Shown here: in pieces, positions 57,780-64,000 of the stretch
Layout: each line of letters opens with the position of its first letter
Numbering within the stretch: the first letter of the stretch is position 1
Source: Macrococcoides caseolyticum
Lineage (GTDB): Bacteria; Bacillota; Bacilli; Staphylococcales; Staphylococcaceae
Assembly: GCF_021366795.1 (NCBI RefSeq)
Contig: NZ_JAHCPS010000009.1
Location: forward strand, 1 to 64,000
Length of the DNA stretch: 64,000 nt
Direction of reading: 5' to 3'
Position numbers and translations under genes: made by a program
Notes under the pieces: generated by a model
The model's input: the letters and a program-made list of their open reading frames with translations, nothing else
Told to the model about the DNA's origin: nothing
Databases searched by the model: none

Positions 57780-57820
57780 AAAAAGGATTACTTTATCTTT
57801 GATAAAGTAATCCTTTTTAA
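57780..57820 (+). terminator. Terminator of the HxlR gene
   Basis: AAAAAGGATTACTTTATC forms a perfect 18-bp stem with a TTT loop. Confidence 0.85.
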
Positions 57821-57917
57821 TATGCTATAAATTTTATATATCTATTGATACTCATAATGTGTTAATGTGTTATACTAATATCGATGTTACATATCTAATG
57901 CAAAGAGGAGAATGTTT

Positions 57918-58895
57918 ATGGAACGTAGTTTATCTATGGAGTTAGTCAGAGTTACTGAAGCGGCAGCACTTAAAAGCGCACGCTGGGTAGGTAAAGGTTT
58001 AAAGAATGAAGCGGATGATGCAGCGACAACTGCGATGCGTGAAGTTTTTGATACTATTCCTATGGATGGTGTTGTTGTCATTGGTGAGGGTGAGATGGAT
58101 GAAGCACCAATGTTATATATCGGTGAAGAACTAGGGACTAAAGAAGGTCCTCAAATTGATATCGCAGTGGATCCCCTAGAAGGGACAACGCTAGTAGCGG
58201 AAGGTTCATGGAATGCCATGACAGTCCTTGCTGTTGGTGATAGAGGTACATTACTTCATGCACCAGATATGTATATGGAGAAAATTGCTGTAGGTCCTGA
58301 CTGTGTAGGTGTTGTAGATATTTCTAAATCAGTAACTGAAAACTTACATGCAGTTGCAAAAGCAAAAGGTAAAGATATTTCTGACGTAACAGCGACACTG
58401 TTAAATCGTGAACGTCATGCAGGGATCATTAAAGAAATCCGTGAAGCGGGTGCACGTATTAAATTAATAGAGCACGGTGATGTTGCGGGTGCAATTAATA
58501 CAGCATTTGATTTCACTGGTGTAGATATCTTATTCGGATCAGGCGGTGCACCTGAAGGGGTTATTGCAGCAGTAGGTATTAAAGCATTAGGTGGCGACTT
58601 CCAAGGTATCTTATTACCAGAAGATGTTGAACAAGAAGAACGTTGCCGTAAGATGGGAATTGAACCGAATACTGTATTAAAATTAGACGATATGGTTAAA
58701 GGTGACGATGCAATTTTTGCTGCAACTGCGGTAACAGATGGTGAGTTAATGAAGGGTGTGCAATTTAAAGGTGGATATGCTGAAACACACTCATTAGTAA
58801 TGCGTGCGAAATCTGGAACTGTTCGTTTTATCCAAGGACGTCATAGTCTGGATAAAAAACCGGGTTTAGTGATTAACAAGGAAGAAACGATTTAA
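57918..58895 (+). CDS. glpX: Class II fructose-1,6-bisphosphatase (GlpX)
   Basis: Hydrolyses fructose-1,6-bisphosphate in gluconeogenesis. The 325-residue enzyme has [15 protein letters not shown] (Li+-sensitive phosphatase motif), [12 protein letters not shown] and [17 protein letters not shown] at 57918 chosen (GAGGAG 7 nt upstream); the ATG at 57912 is too close to it. A TGTTATACT extended -10 (57868-57876) lies upstream. Lies between murZ and rho as in Bacillus. Confidence 0.95.
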   Translation: MERSLSMELVRVTEAAALKSARWVGKGLKNEADDAATTAMREVFDTIPMDGVVVIGEGEMDEAPMLYIGEELGTKEGPQIDIAVDPLEGTTLVAEGSWNAMTVLAVGDRGTLLHAPDMYMEKIAVGPDCVGVVDISKSVTENLHAVAKAKGKDISDVTATLLNRERHAGIIKEIREAGARIKLIEHGDVAGAINTAFDFTGVDILFGSGGAPEGVIAAVGIKALGGDFQGILLPEDVEQEERCRKMGIEPNTVLKLDDMVKGDDAIFAATAVTDGELMKGVQFKGGYAETHSLVMRAKSGTVRFIQGRHSLDKKPGLVINKEETI

Positions 58896-58905
58896 TTGTC
58901 ATTTT

Positions 58906-58935
58906 AAGCTTGAGTTTTTGCTCAAGCTTTTTCTT
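58906..58935 (+). terminator. Terminator of glpX
   Basis: AAGCTTGAG / CTCAAGCTT stem, loop TTTTTG, followed by a T run. Confidence 0.85.
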
Positions 58936-59059
58936 TTACTTAAAACGTGCTAAACTATCAAGTGATATTCCTCAAATACAAGCTTCTGTTTTTTTCTTTT
59001 TGAATTTTCCAGACAAAAGAGATGTCGTTTAATAAATATATATAGAAATGGGTGTTGAA

Positions 59060-60376
59060 ATGGTAGAAAAAGTGAGAACAAGCCCTCAGTATGAGTCTTT
59101 TCACGAATTATATAAAAATCACACAACAAAAGCGTTAACAGCAAGAGCTAAAGAATTAGGATTAGTCAATTATAGTAAATTAAATAAAAAAGAGCTTGTC
59201 CTTGCCATTATGGAGAAACAAATGGAGAAAGATGGCAATTATTATATGGAAGGAATACTCGATGATATTCAACCGGATGGTTACGGTTTCTTAAGAACAG
59301 TTAACTATTCTAAAGGTGAGAAAGATATATATATTTCTGCAAGTCAAATTCGTCGTTTCGAAATTAAGAAAGGTGATAAAGTAACAGGTAAAGTACGAAA
59401 ACCGAAAGAAAATGAAAAGTATTATGGCTTACTGCAAGTCGATTTCGTTAACGATCAAAATGCAGAAGAAGTTAAAAAACGTCCACACTTCCAGGCACTA
59501 ACGCCACTATATCCAGATAAACGTATACGACTTGAAACAACAAAAACAAATTACTCAACGCGTATTATGGATTTAGTCTCGCCAATTGGTTTTGGTCAAC
59601 GTGGTATGATTGTAGCGCCACCAAAAGCTGGTAAAACATCATTATTAAAAGAAATTGCCAATGCCATTTGTATTAATCATCCGGAAGCAAAGTTATTTAT
59701 CTTACTTGTAGGTGAGCGTCCAGAAGAAGTTACAGATTTAGAACGTTCAGTTGAAGCTGCTGAAGTGGTACATTCTACATTTGATGAGCCACCAGAACAT
59801 CATGTGAAAGTTGCAGAGTTACTGCTTGAACGCGCAAAACGTTTAGTAGAAATCGGTGAAGATGTGATTATATTAATGGATTCTATTACACGTTTAGCAC
59901 GAGCATATAACTTAGTTATTCCACCAAGTGGTCGAACACTTTCAGGTGGTTTAGATCCAGCCAGTCTTCATCGTCCGAAAGCTTTCTTTGGAGCAGCGCG
60001 TAACATTGAAGCAGGTGGAAGTTTAACGATTCTATCAACGGCTTTAGTTGAAACTGGTTCACGTATGGATGACATGATTTATGAAGAGTTTAAAGGTACT
60101 GGGAATATGGAGCTTACGCTTGATAGAAAGTTAGCAGAAAAACGTGTGTACCCAGCAATCGACATTCGTCGCAGTTCGACACGTAAAGAAGAATTATTAC
60201 TGGATAAGAAAGAATTAGAGATGGTATGGCAACTTCGTAATTTATTTACAGAGAGTAATGATTTTACTGAACGATTCTTACGTCGTTTGAAACAAAGTGA
60301 ATCGAATGAGGATTTCTTCCAGCAACTTGGTGAACGTATGATGGAAAGTGCAAAGACTGGAAAACCAATCATTTAA
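59060..60376 (+). CDS. rho: Transcription termination factor Rho
   Basis: Hexameric RNA helicase. A 438-residue protein with an N-terminal Rho-N helical domain (LTARAKELGLVNYSKLNKKELVLAIM), a cold-shock-like RNA-binding domain (YYMEGILDDIQPDGYGFLR), Walker A in APPKAGKTSLLKEIA, VGERPEEVTDLERSV, and DSITRLARAYN. ATG at 59060 is preferred (GGGTG upstream); the ATG at 59048 has no site. Confidence 0.95.
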   Translation: MVEKVRTSPQYESFHELYKNHTTKALTARAKELGLVNYSKLNKKELVLAIMEKQMEKDGNYYMEGILDDIQPDGYGFLRTVNYSKGEKDIYISASQIRRFEIKKGDKVTGKVRKPKENEKYYGLLQVDFVNDQNAEEVKKRPHFQALTPLYPDKRIRLETTKTNYSTRIMDLVSPIGFGQRGMIVAPPKAGKTSLLKEIANAICINHPEAKLFILLVGERPEEVTDLERSVEAAEVVHSTFDEPPEHHVKVAELLLERAKRLVEIGEDVIILMDSITRLARAYNLVIPPSGRTLSGGLDPASLHRPKAFFGAARNIEAGGSLTILSTALVETGSRMDDMIYEEFKGTGNMELTLDRKLAEKRVYPAIDIRRSSTRKEELLLDKKELEMVWQLRNLFTESNDFTERFLRRLKQSESNEDFFQQLGERMMESAKTGKPII

Positions 60377-60385
60377 AAATTTAGG

Positions 60386-60414
60386 TTGCATTTTTACAAT
60401 GAGACGTATATAAT
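60386..60414 (+). promoter_or_regulatory. rpmE2 promoter just after rho
   Basis: TTGCAT, 17 bp, TATAAT; gives rpmE2 its own start 10 bp beyond the rho stop, with a 5' UTR of about 70 nt. Confidence 0.7.
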
Positions 60415-60427
60415 ATGTAAGTATTGA

Positions 60428-60472
60428 CGTGAATATAATTCACGAATAAACTCTGTTCCAGATGGTTCAGGG
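60428..60472 (+). ncRNA. Candidate L31 autoregulatory leader RNA
   Basis: Hairpin A: CGTGAAT-ATA-ATTCACG (60428-60444). Hairpin B: CTCTG, TT, CCA, GA, TGG, TT, CAGGG (60451-60472), a stem with a symmetric TT/TT internal loop. It sits 8 nt before the AAAGGAG site of rpmE2. Ribosomal protein leaders, including for L31, are known in Firmicutes, but this exact match is unverified. Confidence 0.5.
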
Positions 60473-60492
60473 CAAAGGAGCTGAAAACAATT

Positions 60493-60747
60493 ATGAAACC
60501 AGGAATTCATCCAGATTACCACAAAGTAATCTTCTTAGATTCTACTACAGACTACAAATTCTTAAGTGGATCTACACGTACATCAAATGAAACAATGACT
60601 TGGGAAGATGGTAACGAGTACCCAGTTATCCGTTTGGATATCTCATCTGACTCTCACCCATTCTACACAGGCCGTCAAAAATTCGCATCTGCGGATGGAC
60701 GTGTTGAACGTTTCAACAAAAAATTCGGTCTTAAGTCAAACAACTAA
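60493..60747 (+). CDS. rpmE2: 50S ribosomal protein L31, type B (zinc-free)
   Basis: An 84-residue L31 with [31 protein letters not shown] and [10 protein letters not shown], but no CxxC zinc ligands, hence the type B paralogue usually derepressed under zinc limitation. No Zur box is evident by eye. Strong AAAGGAG site. Confidence 0.95.
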   Translation: MKPGIHPDYHKVIFLDSTTDYKFLSGSTRTSNETMTWEDGNEYPVIRLDISSDSHPFYTGRQKFASADGRVERFNKKFGLKSNN

Positions 60748-60760
60748 TACTGAAGCATTG

Positions 60761-60794
60761 AACTCTTATACCTTTTGGTGTAAGAGTTTTTTAT
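60761..60794 (+). terminator. Terminator of rpmE2
   Basis: ACTCTTATACC / GGTGTAAGAGT with TTTT loop and T6. Confidence 0.85.
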
Positions 60795-60879
60795 GTATTT
60801 GAAGCTTGAATCACAATGAAATGTAGCAATTATTATGATATAATAAAGCGATTATGACTTAAAAAAGGTGTTGTTAAAG

Positions 60880-61455
60880 ATGTATGAGCATTATCATTCA
60901 GGTTGGATAGAGTGTATAACGGGTAGTATGTTTAGTGGAAAGAGCGAGGAGTTAATTCGCCGTGTTCGCCGTGGTCTTTTTGCGAAACAAAAGGTTATTG
61001 TCTTTAAACCTTCAATTGACAATCGCTATAGTGATTTAGAAGTTGTATCTCACAATGGTAATAAAGTAGAGGCAGTTAATGTAACCCATTCGTCTGAAAT
61101 AATGGACCATGTGACAAGTGATCATGATATTATAGCCATTGATGAAATTCAGTTCTTTGACAATGATATTGTCGGTGTGGCGACACAACTTGCTGAAGAA
61201 GGTTATCGTGTGATTACGGCAGGGTTAGATATGGATTTTAGAGGTGTGCCGTTTGAGCCAGTACCTGAGATAATGGCCGTTGCAGAACATGTTACGAAAC
61301 TACAGGCGGTGTGTTCAGTATGTGGTGCGCCGAGTTCAAGGACACAACGTTTAATCAACGGCGCACCTGCACGTTTTGATGATCCAATCATCTTAGTGGG
61401 TGCGAAGGAAAGTTACGAGCCGAGATGTCGTGAGCATCATATTGTACCTAAGTAA
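60880..61455 (+). CDS. tdk: Thymidine kinase
   Basis: Phosphorylates thymidine (salvage). A 191-residue type II enzyme: P-loop [19 protein letters not shown], lasso with zinc Cys residues in [13 protein letters not shown] and EPRCREH. The ATG at 60880 is taken; weak AAGGTG upstream and possible upstream GTG/TTG starts leave the start uncertain. Followed closely by prfA, forming tdk-prfA-prmC-tsaC. Confidence 0.93.
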   Translation: MYEHYHSGWIECITGSMFSGKSEELIRRVRRGLFAKQKVIVFKPSIDNRYSDLEVVSHNGNKVEAVNVTHSSEIMDHVTSDHDIIAIDEIQFFDNDIVGVATQLAEEGYRVITAGLDMDFRGVPFEPVPEIMAVAEHVTKLQAVCSVCGAPSSRTQRLINGAPARFDDPIILVGAKESYEPRCREHHIVPK

Positions 61456-61490
61456 ACAATACAAATAAACATTATTAAAGGAGAAATCAT

Positions 61491-62567
61491 ATGTTTGATC
61501 AGTTAGAAATTGTAGAACAACGTTATGAACAGTTAAATGAATTATTAAGTGATCCGGATATCGTCAGTGATACGGACAAATTAAGAGAATACTCAAAAGA
61601 ACAGGCAGATCTTCAGGAAACTGTAGAAGTCTTTAGAGAGTACAAAGATGTAAAACAGCAACTTGAAGAAGCTTTAGAGATGATGAGTGACGCAAGTGAT
61701 GCAGATGAACAGGAAATGATTAAAGAAGAGATTAACGAATTAAAACCACAAATTCCAGCGTTGGAAGAAAAGATGAAATTATTACTGATTCCAAAAGATC
61801 CGATGGATGATAAAAACGTAGTCATGGAGATTCGTGGTGCTGCGGGCGGAGACGAAGCGAATATTTTCGCTGGCGATTTATTCAGAATGTATTCTAGATT
61901 CTCAGAAGAGCAAGGCTGGAAAATTGAAGTAATGGAAACGAATGAAGCCGATCATGGTGGATTTAAGGAAATTAGTTTCACAATTATCGGTAAAGGTGCC
62001 TACAGTAAATTAAAATTTGAAAACGGTGCGCACCGCGTACAACGTATTCCAACAACAGAAAGTGGCGGACGTATTCATACGTCAACTGCGACTGTCGCTG
62101 TATTACCGGAAGTAGAAGACGTAGAGATTGAAATTCGTCAGGAAGATTTACGTATTGAAACGTATCGTTCATCAGGATCTGGTGGTCAGCACGTTAACAC
62201 GACTGACTCTGCTGTACGTATTACGCATATTCCGACAGGTATCGTTGCAACATCTTCTGAGAAATCTCAAATTAAAAACCGTGAAAAAGCATTGAAATTA
62301 CTTAAAACACGTGTCTTTGATGCGAAATTACAGGAAGAGCAAGCGAAATACTCTGAACAACGTAAATCAGCTGTTGGTACTGGTGACCGTTCTGAACGTA
62401 TCAGAACATATAACTATCCACAAAACCGTGTTACTGACCACCGTATCGGGTTAACGATTCAAAAGTTAGATCAAATTGTTGAGGGTAAACTAAGTGAAGT
62501 GATTGATGCACTCACTATTGCAGAACAAACATCTAAATTAGAAGCATTAAATGATGGCGCACTATAA
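61491..62567 (+). CDS. prfA: Peptide chain release factor 1
   Basis: Recognises UAG and UAA. The 358-residue protein has the GGQ loop in [21 protein letters not shown] and the anticodon-like tripeptide region [17 protein letters not shown] precedes the ATG. The end overlaps prmC by 17 bp, typical of the prfA-prmC pair. Confidence 0.97.
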   Translation: MFDQLEIVEQRYEQLNELLSDPDIVSDTDKLREYSKEQADLQETVEVFREYKDVKQQLEEALEMMSDASDADEQEMIKEEINELKPQIPALEEKMKLLLIPKDPMDDKNVVMEIRGAAGGDEANIFAGDLFRMYSRFSEEQGWKIEVMETNEADHGGFKEISFTIIGKGAYSKLKFENGAHRVQRIPTTESGGRIHTSTATVAVLPEVEDVEIEIRQEDLRIETYRSSGSGGQHVNTTDSAVRITHIPTGIVATSSEKSQIKNREKALKLLKTRVFDAKLQEEQAKYSEQRKSAVGTGDRSERIRTYNYPQNRVTDHRIGLTIQKLDQIVEGKLSEVIDALTIAEQTSKLEALNDGAL

Positions 62568-63396
62568 CATACAGGCGCTTATTAAACAAGGTGAGTCAAT
62601 CCTTAAGCAAGCTTGTGAACCTATCATTGGAGCAAGATATTTAATGATGGATTTATTTAATCTAAATCAGATGGATATTTTACTTGGGGATAGAACATTG
62701 TCAGAAGAAGAGAAAGTGATTTACGCATCAGGTATCAAGCGACTATCAGAACATGTACCGCTAGCGCATATTACGGGCTTCCAGATGTTTTATGATAACA
62801 AATTCATTGTAACGCCAGATGTACTGGTGCCAAGAAATGAAACTGAAGAATTAGTGTCACTTGTACGCAACCGATTTGGTGAACGAAAGTCTTTTGTTGA
62901 CATTGGAACAGGTTCTGGCGCCATCGCAGTAACATTGTCACTGGAATTGCCGGAAGCTAAAGCGTATGCTGTTGATATATCACAGGCGGCATTAGATGTG
63001 GCAAAGCATAATGCGCATCAATTGAAGGCGGATGTTACATTCTTTAAAGGTGATTTATTCTCTCCTTTAATAAAACATCAAATTAAAGTAGATTGCCTTG
63101 TAAGTAATCCACCTTATATTGCTGAAAGTGAACGCTCATTAATGAATAAAGCTGCTTTACACGATCCGTTCATTGCTTTATTTGCTGAGGATAATGGATT
63201 AGCGCTCTACAAAAAGATGATTGCGCATCTGCCTGGAATACTTAATCCTCATGCACTGGTTGCATTTGAAATAGGACACGCACAAGGTGAAGTTATCAGT
63301 AACTATATACAGCAACACTATCCAAATCTTACACCTCAAGTGGTTAAAGATATGAATGGATTAGATCGCATCCTTTGGTTTGAGTGGTGTGAATAA
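62551..63396 (+). CDS. prmC: Release factor glutamine methyltransferase
   Basis: Methylates the Gln of the GGQ loop of RF1 and RF2. A 281-residue SAM enzyme with [16 protein letters not shown] (motif I) and catalytic NPPY in [13 protein letters not shown]. Starts inside prfA (62551, or 62554). Confidence 0.95.
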   Translation: MMAHYNIQALIKQGESILKQACEPIIGARYLMMDLFNLNQMDILLGDRTLSEEEKVIYASGIKRLSEHVPLAHITGFQMFYDNKFIVTPDVLVPRNETEELVSLVRNRFGERKSFVDIGTGSGAIAVTLSLELPEAKAYAVDISQAALDVAKHNAHQLKADVTFFKGDLFSPLIKHQIKVDCLVSNPPYIAESERSLMNKAALHDPFIALFAEDNGLALYKKMIAHLPGILNPHALVAFEIGHAQGEVISNYIQQHYPNLTPQVVKDMNGLDRILWFEWCE

Positions 63397-63397
63397 G

Positions 63398-63523
63398 TTA
63401 TCCACAATTTGTGCATAACTTTTTATTTTGCATTAGAATAGAAGGAAAGAAAGGGGATTAGAAGATGAAGACAATTAAGTGGGATGTGCGTAACTTTGTG
63501 GATGACTTATCCACATATCCACA
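63398..63523. promoter_or_regulatory. Cluster of DnaA boxes across the prmC-tsaC gap and the tsaC start
   Basis: Exact TTATCCACA at 63398-63406 and 63507-63515. TGTGCATAA at 63410-63418 (reverse TTATGCACA), TGTGGATGA at 63498-63506 (reverse TCATCCACA) and ATATCCACA at 63515-63523 are one-base variants. Five boxes within 126 bp is far beyond chance in AT-rich DNA. Confidence 0.7.
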
Positions 63524-64000
63524 AGTGGATGAGATTGTTAATGGCTTTAAAGAAGACGAAATCATCGCTATACCGACAGAAACAGTATATGGACTTGCTG
63601 CAAATGCCTTAAGTAACCGTGCAGTTGATAAGATTTTTATGGCGAAAGGGCGTCCTCAAGATAACCCATTAATTGTACATATCTATGATATAGCCCAAAT
63701 TGATGCGTTTGCACACATTCCGAATAAAGAAACACAATTGCTTATGACGCACTTCTGGCCAGGCCCCATCTCTTTTATTCTTCCTTTAAGAGAACATGTT
63801 TTAGCATCTTCAGTCACAGCTGGTCTTCAATCAGTAGCTGTACGTATGCCAAGCGACCCGATTGCGCGTCAATTGCTGAAACTTAGCCAATTACCACTTG
63901 CAGCACCATCTGCGAACACGAGTGGTAAACCTTCTCCGACGACAGCAGAACATGTATTAAATGATCTGAATGGAAAGATTTATGGCGTCGTTCAAGGTAA
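63465..64000 (+). CDS. tsaC: Threonylcarbamoyl-AMP synthase (TsaC/Sua5 family), 3' truncated by window
   Basis: Makes threonylcarbamoyl-AMP for the t6A37 tRNA modification. Open frame from the ATG at 63465 (AAGGGG upstream) to the window end; IAIPTETVYGLAANAL, MAKGRPQDNPLIVHI, FWPGPISFIL and LPLAAPSANTSGKPSPT are diagnostic of YrdC/Sua5. The end of the gene and a possible C-terminal Sua5 domain lie beyond the window. DnaA boxes overlap its start. Confidence 0.94.
   Translation, partial: MKTIKWDVRNFVDDLSTYPQVDEIVNGFKEDEIIAIPTETVYGLAANALSNRAVDKIFMAKGRPQDNPLIVHIYDIAQIDAFAHIPNKETQLLMTHFWPGPISFILPLREHVLASSVTAGLQSVAVRMPSDPIARQLLKLSQLPLAAPSANTSGKPSPTTAEHVLNDLNGKIYGVVQG

Overview
The window is low-GC Firmicute DNA with strong Shine-Dalgarno sites and dense hairpin terminators. 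Gene content and order (rpoE-pyrG-DUF2529-fba-murZ-glpX-rho-rpmE2-tdk-prfA-prmC-tsaC, deoR-deoC-pdp-deoB, type II pantothenate kinase, V8-like protease, an S. aureus-style serine-rich adhesin locus) point to Staphylococcaceae. A Macrococcus-like species is my best guess from overall gene content; this is inference, not a database result.

Layout. 1-1.2 kb: 3' end of a Rib-repeat, LPXTG-anchored surface protein. 1.3-13.5 kb: a mixed block with a large-subunit catalase, V8-like protease, NhaC antiporter, MarR regulator, two unrelated small enzymes (GNAT, UspA), an LCP cell-wall ligase, butanediol dehydrogenase, a sugar-acid-type MFS transporter and Dps. 13.6-18 kb: deoxyribonucleoside catabolism (deoR, deoC, pdp, deoB). 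18.5-37.6 kb: a complete serine-rich-repeat adhesin system, with a 2898-residue glycoprotein followed by secY2, asp1, asp2, asp3, secA2, gtfA and gtfB, then a CAP-domain secreted protein. 38.4-43.5 kb: small unknowns, then a sulfur operon on the minus strand with a methyltransferase::cystathionine beta-synthase fusion, mccB and luxS. 43.6-46 kb: a two-component system. 46-48.6 kb: a SAM-I riboswitch controlling an M20 amidohydrolase, an ATP-grasp ligase and a 35-residue hydrophobic peptide. 48.7-64 kb: mostly conserved core genes, broken by a frameshifted NERD-domain gene beside a hairpin-bearing 62-bp tandem repeat.

How the parts work together. The adhesin carries the KxYKxGKxW-type signal peptide, is glycosylated by GtfAB, modified by Asp proteins and exported by SecA2/SecY2, then anchored by sortase. 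The sulfur operon links SAH recycling (methyltransferase, LuxS) to reverse transsulfuration (MccA, MccB). The deo genes convert deoxyribonucleosides to glycolytic intermediates and carry DeoR- and CcpA-type sites. PerR-like boxes precede dps and katA.

Most unusual items: the YrrT::MccA fusion whose junction lies on an A8 tract where one extra A would give an immediate stop; the SAM-riboswitch hydrolase/ligase/peptide unit; a cluster of DnaA boxes around the start of tsaC; an orphan Spo0F-like regulator in a probably non-sporulating lineage; a candidate L31 leader RNA; an 18-residue super-period in the adhesin; and a wall-proximal motif shared by both LPXTG proteins.
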